From positions 124,001-188,000 of the forward strand of contig JANEZZ010001497.1 in NCBI GenBank assembly GCA_026122225.1: a stretch of 64,000 nucleotides of DNA, in the 5' to 3' direction. The first letter of the stretch is position 1; every line of letters begins with the position of its first letter. Under the pieces are notes generated by a model that was not told the origin of the DNA, ran no database searches, and was given only the letters and a program-made list of their open reading frames with translations. A program made the translations under genes and the position numbers. Shown piece after piece: positions 11,211 to 22,662 of this stretch. The DNA is from Heloderma charlesbogerti. Its lineage: Eukaryota; Chordata; Lepidosauria; Squamata; Helodermatidae.

Positions 11211-11599
11211 AGCTTGGCAAGCAGTGGGCACTTTTCCTCTCTGGAGCCAACCTCCCAGCAAGCAACTTTTCTGGAATGCCCATGAAAGGAACTGGAATCC
11301 TTTTATGGAATTCCAGGAAGTGCACCAACGTGGGAGACATAACAGAAGACTAGGATTTTAACGGAAAAAAACACCCAGCCACACCGCTCACTATGCTACT
11401 GGTAAGCACAATACTCCCCCTGCCCCACTACTAAATTTATAAGGAAGTTGCTGCTTCTGTAAATTTAAAGAAAAAAATTGCACGTCCATGGAATCCACCT
11501 GCCAGGCAGATACTGCTCTGGCAAGGAATCCACAGACCAGATTACAAGAAATCCAGGCTCATTTGAGTCCGTTTCAGATTTCTCCGGCATCCCTAGTCC
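11211..11599. other. Unassigned sequence next to the provirus
   Basis: Retroviral similarity is lost here. Around 11545-11595 there is a MITE terminus ('gatttctccggcatcccta') that matches, in reverse, 18778-18830. No other feature recognised. Confidence 0.4.
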
Positions 11600-11807
11600 T
11601 GGATTTGTCTTATGGTTATGGCTGATTGCTCAATGTTGTATTTAGATAGATGTTGTCTTCATGTATACTGTTTGTGTGTTTCATGTGAATGGTTTTTAAA
11701 CTTTTACGCTGTATTTTAATGTTTTTTACTGTAATGTTATGCTTAATGTTTTTAATCTTTGTAAACTGCCCAGAAGCCCTTGGCTATGGGGTGGTTTAGA
11801 AATGTAA
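11600..11807 (+). mobile_element. CR1/L2-type LINE 3' tail
   Basis: The AT-rich tail with 'aaactgcccagaagccc' and 'ggtttagaaatgtaaat' is the common 3' end of squamate LINE copies. Equivalents are at 30386-30500 and 35860-36000. It runs directly into a microsatellite. Confidence 0.65.
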
Positions 11808-11864
11808 ATCATCATCATCGTCATCGTCATCGTCATCATCATCGTCATCATCGTCATCATCATC
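11808..11864. repeat. (ATC/GTC)n microsatellite
   Basis: About 57 bp of catcat and gtcatc triplets grown from the LINE tail. Confidence 0.9.
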
Positions 11865-11997
11865 CATATCTGGAATGTAGGGGATACCACCCAGCAGGGC
11901 CAGCCTAAGATATTTTGCAGCCTGAAGCATAACAGGAAATGATTCCTCCCTCTCGAACTTCATGTGCATAGCAGCCAGCTGGTCAAGTTATTTTGGC

Positions 11998-12415
11998 TAG
12001 GGATAGATGGACTCACCTCTGCCTGTGCTAGCTGGGTGCTTGCTGAAGTGTGAGCTGCTGGACAGCCTGGTGAGAGCCCGGCAAGTGCTGTGGGGCTGCC
12101 TGTCCCCTTAGCGAGCCGCCATTTTGCATAAAAATTACAGCTCAGGGTTTTCCAGAAATGTAATGTTGCATAAATGACAGCCATAAAGGGGCTATTTATG
12201 CAACATTACAGGCATAAATGGACTATTTACACCTGTAATGTTGTGTAAATGGCCCCTTTGTGGCCGCCATTTACGTGACATTAGATTTTTGCAAAACTCA
12301 GAGCTGCCATTTTCATGCGAAATGGCAGCTTGTTAAGGGGACGGGTGGCTGCCGGGCGCTTGCGGACTGCGTGGTGCTCAGCGAACAGGTCTGGTAAACA
12401 CATGGTGGTTTGGTG
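11998..12415. mobile_element. Palindromic TAGGGAT-type MITE
   Basis: Begins 'tagggatagatgg'. Its body is palindromic about position 12200, with 'atgttgcataaat' and 'atttatgcaacat' arms and the outer 'gccgccattt' and 'aaatggcagc' arms. The layout matches the elements at 4950-5672 and 18700-19303. The right terminus is not certain: the expected TCCCTA appears only at 13034, beyond LTR-like DNA. Confidence 0.55.
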
Positions 12416-12416
12416 A

Positions 12417-13033
12417 TGTCAGGAGCGCCCTAGCTGCCTCTTGCAGTCCCCTCCAATAGCCAACTCAGGACACAGATGATGAGGATTCTTTCCAGGGCTT
12501 TATTCCTTTATTACTTTATGACTCTTTCAGATACTAATCACTAGCGACTAAGCAAGAAACAGCACTGGGGAAAGATAGCAGAGTGGCCTAAGCTCCAGGT
12601 AAGGCAATTGGTCCCCATTTGAAGGGAAACCATGGGAAGACTCTGAACTTATGGGCTTATCCTCCCTCTTTCCCTTGGGTCCTCGGGACACAACTGTTGT
12701 TTGAGCACCAAATGAGTGAACACCTCCTTTCAGCCCCCTCCATCTGTCGTTGCTCCCTTTGTCTGTGCCGAGCATACAGCAAGCCCCCCTCCAGCGCTCT
12801 CTCACTGCCAGGGTCACTATCTATCCCAGGAATGCTGGCAGGAGGAATCTCTGCCAGCTGCTGTGCTTGTGAGAGATGTGCGAGCTCCTCTCCCACGGAT
12901 TGCTGTTCCCCCTCAGATTTAGAACTGCTCTGGAGCTCTATGGGCTCAGTTTCCACCCTGACGGGTGAATGGGGCCCAGGAGACCAAGTGGGGGGAGTAT
13001 GCTGGACTCCACCCCCTCTCGGCTTCCATAACA
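12417..13033 (-). repeat. LTR-like segment (tentative)
   Basis: Bounded by TGTCAGG at the left and CATAACA at the right (TGTCA...TAACA), similar to the TGTCA...TGACA ends of the two solo LTRs in this window. On minus there are AATAAA signals near 12505-12520. It holds open frames on both strands that look like no known protein. No 5-bp duplication was found (ggtga against tccct). It may be an LTR inserted in the MITE at 11998. Confidence 0.35.
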
Positions 13034-13664
13034 TCCCTAATTTTGGCACAGGACATAAAAAATCCCACAAGAACCTTGTCCTGGGATGAAACAAAGAAGA
13101 ATAATACATTTAAAAGCTAAGAGCTTGCAGCCCTTTTAATGACACCCCAAATCCATTGTGCCTAGTGGTACTCCAAATCCATTCTGCCTCTTGCCACTCT
13201 GCCTGCTAATTTCACTAATCTTGCATTAGGCATGTAGCAAATTTTATAAGCACTCTTCCTGTGTACAGGCAGGAAACTCCCTTTTAATTGCCTTGTTTAC
13301 CAGGGAGAGATAGGGAAATAACTGGTGTGAATTCCTTTCTCCTGCTTTCTGGGGAGACAGCAGGCTGACTTCTATTTCTCAGTGATGTATCTGCCAATCC
13401 CAAGCATTAAGGCTCTGCCAAAATGGTGTGCCCAAGTTGACATGACCATTGGGAAATTTTCTCCCCTTAGTTAGAAATCAACCCCACTTCCTCCATAACG
13501 ATTAGTGGGCCACATCCTCCTATATACCCCTTCATGCAATTGCATGCAATTCAAAGCTAGTGACTTTTTCTTATGGTGTCTGCCAGCTTTCCTTCTTATT
13601 TCCGGGAACTATCCAAAACATCCGACTTTGTAAGTAATAGCACCTGCTTTGCTCTTCAAACGAT
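13034..13664. other. No feature recognised
   Basis: Moderately AT-rich sequence with a short internal duplication (ccccaaatccatt and ctccaaatccatt near 13145-13180). No gene or repeat that I can name. Confidence 0.4.
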
Positions 13665-14884
13665 TTAGGTGTCAGGGCAAAGCTTCAGTACTGCAGTGGG
13701 CCTTGTAGGTTATAGCTAAGGTGTGATTAGAAGTGGCCTGGAAGGGCTTAGGCCTATTCAGTTTCTGGAATGTCAGAGTCTGTGTGAGCTTCTCTCTGTC
13801 AGTGTTCTCAGAGCAGAGCCAGGGGGAGTCACCCAACTCCCTGTCTGCCTGCTGGTCTGGCCTTGGCAGGCAGGGTGGCTGGAAGCTGTCCGTGAGAACT
13901 TGATAGAGGTGGGGTGGGATTTGCAGAAGGGTCACCCAGGTTGAAGCGTCAATTCTGGAGGGCTGAACAGTGATGCCCTGTTTAGACAGGGGCCTTGTTG
14001 AAAGGCCCAAAGCCCTTGTCCATCAAAGGATCCAGAGGAGGTGTCTTAGAATCACACTTTCCCCTTTTAAGCTGATGCAACGGCGAGGAGCCTTTGCTAG
14101 GAACATCTCACCTTCATTGCGTTAAACCCCCTCTGTTTGGATTCACCATTGTCTGAGCCTCTGAAGGCCGTCTGCACATAGACTCTCTTTCGAAATGGAA
14201 CTTTGGCTTGCTAAGGGCTTGCCATGAAAAGTACTGCAATGCTTTTCACAGACCTTGAACTCTTGTTTGCTGTGGATTGTCTGTCTTCCTGTGCCATCAG
14301 GCTGGGTTGATTTAACTCTTGGACTTCTCTGTCTCGACTCGCGCAGCGTGGAGTTACCAAGACATACGCTATGGTGTGGACTCTTTGTGTGGGTCTACCC
14401 TTGGATTTGATAGGCCTCAACCATGTAGCTTGGAGTTTCCAATGAAAGATTCAAACCTGGACTGTCTGTGGGTGTGGTTTTGTTTAGGCCTTTCTAGAAT
14501 CTACCCCTTTGATTGCCTGGGAGAGATCATTCCAGGAATCATTCCCATTCCTTGTCCGGGGTTTGGAACCCCGTGTATGGATTGCCTGGGTTGGATACTC
14601 CAGGAATCCCGAGTCCCTTCCCTTGTGTTCAGAGCCGTGGAGATGGCAGTGGGAAAACCATGTTGATGAGGATCTCAGTCACGGTGGTAGTGTTTAGCTT
14701 TTGACTGTTCTGGAATTACTTAGCACCTGCAGCTACTGACCATCAGCTATATGATTTCAAAGGACTGTAATAATTAAGCTTTGGCTGTAGCATTTCCTAC
14801 AATAAAGAAGTCTCACTGATTTGGGTGTCTGGTGTCAGATTGCCTGAGCATGTGTGCTTGACGGATTGGGAACATGACATTAGG
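13665..14884 (+). repeat. Solo LTR with TTAGG duplication
   Basis: The LTR (13670-14879, 1210 bp) starts TGTCAGGGC and ends ACATGACA, giving a TGTCA...TGACA inverted terminus. It is flanked on both sides by TTAGG (13665-13669 and 14880-14884). An AATAAA lies near 14802, fixing plus orientation, with a short R-U5 after it. The 5-bp duplication and termini fit a Ty3/gypsy or retroviral LTR reduced to a solo copy by recombination. Open frames inside (for example 14319-14666) are probably chance. Confidence 0.85.
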
Positions 14885-15145
14885 TAAGCCAAGAACATCG
14901 TTTATTTTCTTTTTATGCTGATCTTGTTGGAACAGTGAAGGCAGGAGATCACACCACTTTGCCTTGCTATTTCTCCCTCCCTCCCAGCCTCTAGCCCCAC
15001 TATTTCTCTCTCTGCTCACCTCTTTATCTTGCTGTTTCTCCATGCTCCCAGCCTTGTTCTTTCTGTCCCTCACTCTCTTTCTCTCATATTTCTTGCTCCT
15101 CCCAGCCCCTGGCCTTGTTCTTTTTCTTTCCTTTCCCAGCCCCTT

Positions 15146-15146
15146 C

Positions 15147-15177
<31 letters not shown>

Positions 15178-15201
15178 TTCACACACACACACACACACAC
15201 C
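15146..15201. repeat. (CTGT)n(AC)n microsatellite
   Basis: Seven or so tgtc units followed by about ten ac units. Confidence 0.95.
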
Positions 15202-15440
15202 ACCTTCCCAAGCAGGGGGCTCTGATGGCAAAGGGGGAAGTAGGAGAGTCAGGTGGGGAATGGAGTGGCTGAGCCTTGGGTCAAGGTGGAGAAAACTTTC
15301 TCTTTCCTTTTGGGGCTGGGGGCACGATCCTTTCCTTTGGAGCTGGAGAAAGGTGTGTGTGTGTATTGGATGAAAAGAGTGATCCTACTCTACTCAGATG
15401 TAATTCTCATTGAGTTCCATACCCATGTAAGGTTGCGACC

Positions 15441-15943
15441 TTAAGGGAGCAATCCTATGGCTGGTAGTCAGTGGCTAGATGGCCATAGGAGATCTGGTTT
15501 TCCAGGAACTGACCTCAGAGCCTGTGCTCTGAAGTTGGTTCCCGGAGAACCGACTTTCCCCCACTTCCGTCCTGCCTCACAGGGACACGGAGGAGCCCTA
15601 AGCTCCACTCTCAGAAGAGGAGTGCAGAGTGGCCAAATCAGGGCATTCTGGGGGCATTCTGGGGAGGGGAAGGCAGAAATGCTGGTTTGACACATCCTAT
15701 GTGTTGTCCAGCAGCCTCCTCCCCCGCTGCGCCTTCCTGTGGCTAGGCAGCCGAAAATGGCTGCCTAGCCGCAAATGCAGGGCAGGAGAAGCACGGAGGG
15801 GATCATCCCCTCTGCGCTTCAGCCACCCTGCATTTGCGGCTAAGCAGCCATTTTCGGCTGTCTAGCCACGGGAAGGTGCAGCGGATAGGCAGTTGCCTCC
15901 GAGTGCAGAGGCAGCGCTTATCCCCTTAGGATTGTGCCCTAAA
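15441..15943. mobile_element. piggyBac-like MITE with large palindrome
   Basis: The left end ttaagggagcaatcctatgg and the right end ccttaggattgtgcccta are inverted repeats. A TTAA lies at the left (15441-15444) and a one-base variant (ctaa) at the right, as expected for piggyBac-type targets. The centre is a hairpin with arms 15725-15803 and 15805-15882 built from 'ggctaggcagcc' and 'gcaaatgcag'. Non-coding. Confidence 0.6.
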
Positions 15944-16851
15944 AACAAATGTATTTTGTTGTGCTTCTGTGGGGTCTAATATGTGGATTGGCTTTGCAGT
16001 TCCTCTGCTTCTACTCAGTTACTTGGCTGAATTACTTGTCTTTTGACTAGCTGGGACCCCATGGCAGCCATTATGTGACTACCCACATCTTTTGTGGGAG
16101 CCATCTTGTGGTGAAGCCCGGAGTAGTTTCTCAAATTCCCAAATGTGTCCATGGGCCATGGGCCCAAAAAGCTTGGGCCCCCCTGTTCTAACTCCAATAA
16201 TATAACTATATATTTTTTTTTTTACAAACACACCTTTTGGCTGAAACTGACACATACACATGTGAACATACAAAGATTTTACCCCCTAATATCGAAAAAA
16301 AAAACCAAATGAAATTAAAACATGAAGGACAGTTCTGTCCTAGGGTACAGCTAATTCACTGTGCCTAAATTCTGTACTTCTCTGTAAAATGGAACAGGGA
16401 TGGAATGTTGCTGGTGATGTCTTTGTTCACACTTGCATCAACATATCTCACAGACTTTTCATTCTTTGGGTTTGAAGGCTCACCAAGATATTATAAAGTG
16501 GCTGACACAAGTGAATTCTTCTTCCCCAGTTCTCTGTTTCTCTCTCCCGTCTGACACATTCCAACGTTCCATATGTCCTAGAAGTCACTAAGCATAGGTC
16601 CCTCTCAGGACATTTCTGTTGTTTTTTTTTAATTATTATTTTTTACTTTGTAAGTTTGTAAATTATACATGTGTACACCTGAGAATTTCCCCCAGCAAAA
16701 CACTGCTGTGTTTTGGGATTGTGTTATTTCGCTGTTCAGTATTTGATGGAAAGATGAATTTGGTGGTTTTGAATCATTTCTTCTTTTTTTACCATTTCAA
16801 ATGGGGCAAAGATAATCTGACATGTAAAGCTGATCACAGGTTGAATGTGGG
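15944..16851. other. No gene recognised
   Basis: AT-rich intergenic sequence with short T-runs and A-runs (16209, 16297, 16622). The plus-strand frame at 16619-16858 is low complexity and shows no domain. Confidence 0.4.
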
Positions 16852-17026
16852 CAGGTAGCATGATCAAGAAAACAGAAGGAGGTGAGCATCCAAAGTAGAT
16901 AACAAAGAAGAGAAACGGGATCTCAGAATGCAAAACTGAATTTATTGTAAGAAGGGCTTCTTACAATAAATTCAGTTTTGCATTGTGAGAACCCGTTTCT
17001 CTTCTTTGTGATCAGGTAGCATGATC
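16852..17026. repeat. Palindromic insertion with 14-bp TSD
   Basis: A 147-bp insert (16866-17012) is flanked by exact copies of CAGGTAGCATGATC (16852-16865 and 17013-17026). Within it, arms 16903-16954 and 16957-17008 form a 52-bp hairpin with only a few mismatches and a 2-base loop. The duplication length suits LINE machinery rather than a DNA transposon, so a fold-back reverse-transcription product is likely. Confidence 0.75.
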
Positions 17027-17224
17027 TACATATTTCCCACAATATCTTTTCTTCCAGGAAATCATGCTTGTGTAGCATCATGTTCAGTGGGTTATGTATG
17101 AATGCGTCCCATATTCCAAAACCAAGATAGTCTCAGAGCCACATCCCACAACATGCATTTCATACATGGTAGGAAAGGGAGTGCATCACAGATATAGTTA
17201 AGTCTCATCACATGTAGTTTGCAA

Positions 17225-17640
17225 TGAATGCACATGTGTTTATTTTACGATGTACACATATGGCAGGAAGCCAAAGGAAGCCACAACTTTCTGCCACATG
17301 TGGATATGGCAAAACAGAACATGTGATTGTTCAATGTGGGAATTGCATGGTGATTCAGGCAAATTCCTGCATAAAAGTGTCAAATATGTATAACCTGAGA
17401 AAAACTGCCCACAAAATGTGTATATTAGTGAAAATAACAGTCAAAATGCATTATATTCAGGAAAATAGCTTGGAAACAGTATATATTTGGCAAAATTATG
17501 TACAAGAATTGTACACATCTTCATGCAAACTTCAGAAAAAATTATCAGTGTTCAAGACAAACAGAAATTAAGATTGGAAAACTGAGAAACAGAGAATCCA
17601 AAATGGACGGATTTGTTCATCCATACTTGCAGGTAGTAAG
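17225..17640 (+). repeat. Dispersed repeat family, copy 1
   Basis: Matches 42235-42675 in the same order: an 'aaaatgtgtatattag' block, the region around 'atcagtgttcaagac', and the end 'gatttgttcatcc'. It looks like a non-autonomous DNA element. The short frame at 17224-17571 is not a gene. Confidence 0.6.
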
Positions 17641-18130
17641 ATTCATTTGTTTGACGATCTTAGTGTGGGAACTTAATCCCAGTTCTGGTAGGCCTGACAT
17701 TTACAAAGATGGCTGTACCTTAGTCAAATAGTCATTAACATTAAGATATATAAACAAATATTGTTTCTCATAACCTCTATGCATCTCTTTTCCATCGGGA
17801 TCTTCTGTGAATGGAAGCTTCATTGGATTTGAATATTAGTTTCTGTAGCACTGGAATTGTTGTCTCCCAGGTACATTTCTGTAATCCATTGTTCACTAAA
17901 ATCTGCATTAAACAACAGCAATCAAGACTTTTGGCTACATTTGTCTCTAAAAAGCATGATTTCTGAGAGTGTATGCCTTTGCTTTGCCCCTACCCCCACC
18001 CGTGAAATCTGAACTAGTACAATCTAGAATTCCACCATCTGATTCGGTGTAATGTGTAAAACAGCCCTCAACCCTGCACCGGTCTATGCTAGAATACCCT
18101 TCCATTCATCTCAATATTTTAAGCACCAGT
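17641..18130. other. No feature recognised
   Basis: AT-rich unique-looking DNA without long frames or repeats that I can identify. Confidence 0.4.
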
Positions 18131-18301
18131 AGCCACAGATGCTGCTGTTCTACGCTTACTAGATACACAGTGATGCATGAGTGGGGATGGCACATGGATC
18201 CACTTTCTGCTTCCACTGTGCAGGAAGCTAGGCATGGTCCATACGAAATGCAGCCGGTGCCACACTTACAGCCACCCATCAGCCACAGATGCTGCTGTTC
18301 T
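18131..18301. repeat. 21-bp direct repeat pair
   Basis: AGCCACAGATGCTGCTGTTC followed by T occurs at 18131-18151 and again at 18281-18301, bracketing 129 bp. This could be an unusually long target duplication or a local duplication. The bracketed sequence has no poly-A tail or TIR. Confidence 0.6.
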
Positions 18302-18699
18302 GATTTGGTGCAAAAAGATTAGATGCTGAGGTTAGATTTCCTTGAACACATGGCAGCATCTATCATCCTGAATTTCATCAGCTGTGTTTACCATGTCATC
18401 TAATTTTATTTCGATGAAGATTAATGTAAGGCATATTCTTGTCTGTTTACATCAGCATGCCGTAGTAGGTGGTTAGTGATTAGATCAGCCCACCATAGGT
18501 GGAGAATATCCCGAAACTGGATATATTACGTGACTGAGCATAAACAAGGTACTCCTGGATGGTGTTCATCCCCCAGCACTACTCCCCTGACCAAATTAGC
18601 TGCTCTGCATCGCTCCTTTGGAGTAACTACAACAAGGACAGCAACAACGCAGACAGTCCTAACAGCAGATCTCCCACCTCATGTCTAGGTTGGCCCTGA

Positions 18700-19303
18700 G
18701 CCCTTAACACAATGGGACAGAACTTCAGGCTCAGGGCCAAATCCGGCCTGCCTGGGGGGCCCAGATGGCCACACTCCTTTCCTAGGGACGCTGGAGAAAT
18801 CTGCAGACTCAAATGAGGACAGATTCCAAAGCATATGACCTCTGGAGTCTGTGGCGGACTGGCTGGACTTACCTCCGGCTCCATAGGAGTTCCTGTGGGG
18901 CTGCTCTCTGGCTTCCTAAAAAATGCAATATGCTGATGGTGGCTGCCATTAGCTTATCATGGGAAAGTTACAGCTAAAATTTGGCATACTGTATGCCATT
19001 TGTGGCTGTAAAGCACTTACTTTTACCTAAATGCAGCTGTAAACAGCTGCAGTTTAGGTACAAGTGAGGGCTTTCCGGCTGCAAATAGTGCAAAATATGC
19101 CATTTACACCTGTAATTATCCCGCGATAGGCTAACGGCAGCTGCCATTAGTGTATCGCGTTTTTTAGAAAGCCGGAGAGCTGCTCCGCCAACTCTGGCGG
19201 ATGCGGCAGGGCTCTCGAGGATTCCACGGGGTCCCAAGGGGCCCAAATTGCCCCACAGCAGACCCCCCCAGACCGGACAGTTGGGGAGGGGTTGTACATC
19301 CCT
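18700..19303. mobile_element. Palindromic TAGGGAT-type MITE
   Basis: The right end is 'gttgtacatccctac'. The body contains a palindrome centred near 19042 (ctaaatgcagctgtaaac against gctgcagtttagg), flanked by 'ggctgccatt' and 'gcagctgccatt' arms. It has the same module plan as 4950-5672. The left boundary is uncertain because a second MITE terminus (tccctagg, reverse) lies at about 18780. Confidence 0.55.
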
Positions 19304-19424
19304 ACCCTTTCCCCTGATTGCCATTTGTTTGGTGGTTTCCTGGTTTTTGCCTAGTTTTTTCTCCATCCTAAAAGGCTCTCCTAAGGCTTAGGGCATTACA
19401 CCTGCAATTTATCACACATTCATG

Positions 19425-19720
19425 ATTGGCCACTCATGGAAGTTTGCGGGTCCATTTCACGACGTCGTAACCCTCCAGTGATTTCCCCGCCATTTCCCCC
19501 TGCCTACCCGTGTTATCCGCAATCGGGAAAAGTGCAGTATTTTTTCAGCCTGCGCAACAGGAGTGCCATGACCTCCCCTTGTATTTCTCCCATAGCACGA
19601 AGAAACCGCTGTGCATGTGTGTCTGTGGGTGGCTGTTTTGGTTTGTTGGGGGTGCAGTCATGATGGTGACGGCAATGACGTTGGGGTGGTGGGTGTGTCA
19701 GTCAAAACCTAAAAGGTAGG
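19425..19720 (+). repeat. Dispersed repeat family B, copy 1
   Basis: Matches 43175-43440: 'gcgggtccatt', then 'acgacgtcgt', then 'gtgttatcc', then 'gagtgccatg', then a 'tcatgatg' block in the same order. It is probably a non-autonomous DNA element. Confidence 0.6.
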
Positions 19721-20699
19721 TACACTTGGTTTCGTATTTATCTTATCAATTTGTTTAAAGTTTCTTGAACCACTTTCTTTTCCCCCTCCCTTTCTTTTTT
19801 GGGGTTGCTGTTTTACGTTTACTTGCAGAAGGTGTGTTTTTTTGGTTGCTGTTTTATAATCTATTTGTGGTTTTGATTTTTTTTAATTGCCTGTGGTTGT
19901 TTTGCTTGGCAATGTTTTTTTTTATTATAAAACAAACAAACAAACAACAACAAGAAGAAGATGGCTTGTGGGTTATTTCATGGGGGGAGGGATTGCTTCT
20001 GGGTCCTTGCTTGGGCTGGCCTCCCCCCTTTAAAATATTTTTGGGTTAGCCAATTCTGATTTCCTTTTGTTTTTCCTAGTTGTTCTACTTGGAAGGCAGT
20101 TCATATGCTCCAGTTTCCCCTTTCTGTGGTATGACTTGCTGGGTGCTGCGGGTTAAGGATGGTTTCTGGGTTGCTCGGAGATCATCATCATTATTGACAA
20201 TTATTACTACCCTTCTCCTCCTCCTCTCCTGTGTGGACATGATCTCAAGTTCATGTGCACCAGTTTCCCATTTCTGTGCTATACAGATTTATCCCCTCCC
20301 CTCCCCTGCCACACACAGGCGCACACACACTGAGCTTTTCAGTGATGCTGAATATTTGTAATACATCGCTTGAGTGCACTTATGGTCTTTGCAAGAGTGG
20401 AAGATGGGTGGCAAACTGGATGTAGTTGACTCCCCCTCTGATGACCTTCCCTCTACTCTTCCGGCACCAGTGGACACCAACCGCTGGTGTTTGCAGAATA
20501 AGAAGTGGACGGTAGCACTGTGGAAATGGCAAGGCAAGTGACTTGGAGGTTGTGTGAACAAGCAAGCTCAGGTACTGCTGACAACAGTGGGCTACATGGG
20601 TGGAAAAGGATAGATTTAGGAGGAGAGGAGAAGAAACAGAGTAGGAGCAAATATAATTATCTGGCTTCAGAGTACGGGGAACCCAAAGGACTTCACTTC
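19721..20699. other. No gene recognised
   Basis: T-rich and low-complexity tracts (19790-19935), an (aac/aag) tract near 19930-19965, and a C-rich/CA stretch near 20290. Short frames here are compositional. Confidence 0.4.
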
Positions 20700-20812
20700 C
20701 TGGAAATGTCTGTCAAAGATTCCCTGCCGACAGCTGGTTGGCCGCTGTGTGGACAGAATGCTGGACTAGATGGACCCTTGGCCTGATCCAGCAGGGCTCT
20801 TCTGATGTTCTT
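20700..20812 (+). mobile_element. CR1 LINE 3' fragment
   Basis: Contains the CR1 3' block: 'cagctggttggccgctgtg', then 'gaatgctggactagatgga', then 'tgatccagcagggctcttct'. About 110 bp remain. Confidence 0.85.
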
Positions 20813-21028
20813 GGATGCCAAAAGAGGCAAGTGAGCCACCAGTGCTAGTCTCCGGTGGAAGAACATTGCACCAGCTCACAAAATCCAGCAGTTAAGATGT
20901 TATCTGAGCAGCTTACCTCACAAGTCTGAACTCATCAAGTTCTTGGTGCAATAGTGGAGGACGCCTAAGTACATAAAGAGACTGGAAGACAAAAGACTTT
21001 ATGTAACAACTGAGGAGGCCTGTTTCAA

Positions 21029-21300
21029 AGGCTGGATCTACACTTATCGCCTCTTCTCACTTCCAATTCATTCTTACCACTCGCCTTTCACACTACGCAG
21101 TACCCGCCTCGTATTGGACCCGGAGTTTCCGGGGTCCGCGCCCCGCTTTCAACACCCTGTTATCCCGGGATTTCCCCCTAATGTGCTCCGATTTTCCACC
21201 TTTGCCACCATATATGGTCATTGACCCCTCCCATGCATGGCCATATATGGTGGTGTTTGTATTTCCCTGCTGGATAATAAGAGCGCACCACTCCCCCGGG
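21029..21300 (+). repeat. Terminal repeat of a candidate Harbinger-type element (left)
   Basis: Begins aggctggatctacactta and continues about 270 bp. It includes 'cgcctttcacactacgcagt', 'aatgtgctccgattttcc' and 'ccatatatggtggtgtttg'. The same sequence is present in reverse complement at 34385-34655. It lies immediately left of a GC-rich, gene-bearing block that ends in a PIF/Harbinger transposase. Whether the two copies are the termini of one element or of two is open. Confidence 0.6.
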
Positions 21301-21334
21301 TTGTGTTCCGGACATCGATTGCGTCTTTCCTCGA

Positions 21335-21742
21335 GCAGTCGGCGTCCGTGAGCAAACAGGTAGCCCTCCCCATGCCCCCGCCCTTGCCTTTAAAAAAACA
21401 CACCAGGCTAACTTCTTCGAAGATTCGAAGGATCATAGTTTGGGGCTTGTCGATATCGCTGCAGCCTCCCCGTCTGCCCGGATCTTATGGTAAGTGCTTA
21501 AAGAACACTTCCCACCTCTCATGTCCCCCAGGTACTCTCCCAGTATTGCTCACGTCCATTCCTGAATGGCCAGCGTCCGTGAGCCAACACATGCCCCCCC
21601 ACGCCCTAGGCTTTTTTTTAAAACAAGGGGACCATCTTCGAATCTTCGAAGAATCGAAGGCTGGGGCTTGGCGGTATCGGTGCAGCCTCCTTGTCTCGCT
21701 GGATCATGCGGTGGGCACTTAAAACCGCCCCCCACCTTTCAT
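21335..21742 (+). repeat. Two diverged tandem units of about 200 bp
   Basis: Unit 1 (21335-21520) and unit 2 (21560-21742) share, in order, 'gcgtccgtgag', a run of T or A, a TTCGAA-rich hairpin, 'ggggcttg', 'tatcg.tgcagcctcc' and 'cacctctcat' or 'cacctttcat'. They lie just inside the left terminal repeat, where transposase-binding repeats often sit. Confidence 0.65.
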
Positions 21743-22662
21743 CCACACGTTGCATTCTGCCCTGTGTATTCCCCCCCCACTCTGCTCTTCCACCCGTGGC
21801 GCCATCGGTCGGCATCCACCGTGTCCCCCCTCATGTGAAACCACTCTCTTCCTCGCCGGCCCTCTGCCGGATGTGTATCACGGCATCTCAAGCTGCTCTG
21901 TGGCAGCGCAGGTAAATTTTTCTTGGGGAGACTTCTGCGCTGCTCTCATCACCGTGAATGCCGTCCCTTCTCTAGGAGCGCCCCCATGTACTGAGTGAGG
22001 TGGCCACATCCCCCCATCAACACCTTCCCCAGAGTTTTCATGGTGTTATTCACCTCCACATGAAGGGTGTGTTCCCCCCCTCCCCGAGACAGTCAAGGCA
22101 CGCCCATTGTGAAAACAATGCAGCCTGAGACTGCTCGACTGGCATTACAGGGATTGTGCACTGGATGGCTGATAGGCCTTCCTGGGACACATGACGTGTA
22201 TGGGCACATGGTCCTGTGGGATGGCATTTGCCCTTGAGCGTGAGTCAGGGTGGTTTCCCCCACTTCTCTTCCCCCAGAAAAGGCTGCAAAGCCTGCCCAC
22301 TCCTCTTTCCTTTTTTCCCTGCTTTGGCGATGTGCTCTGTCTCACTTTCGTGGGTAGACATGAGAGCATCCAGCCAGTTACATGGTGGGGTGTCCCCTGC
22401 ATGGAAGGTGCTCCAAATCAGGGCCATGACATGAGGCTACCCTGTGATGCCCACCATGGACTGTGATGGCTAGGTGGGCCAGCCCCCGTCCTGAAATTTA
22501 CTTCTGTGTGTTCCTTTCTTAGGCTTTTACTGTGCAGGCCACTGGGTGACCCTCGATGGCAGGGAGATCCCACTGCCGCCGCTGGAAATCCTGACCAATA
22601 CAGTCTCAGAAAGATCTACTGCATCGGGCCACCCTTCCTTCCACCATCTGTGTCAACAGAGG
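21743..22662 (+). other. GC-rich 5' region of the trihelix-type gene
   Basis: C-rich sequence preceding the ATG at 22663. No domain is visible in its frames. An upstream exon or UTR is plausible but unsupported. Confidence 0.3.

Noticed and set aside
14319..14697. Overlapping 60-115-codon frames
   Set aside because: All lie inside the solo LTR 13670-14879 and show no homology.
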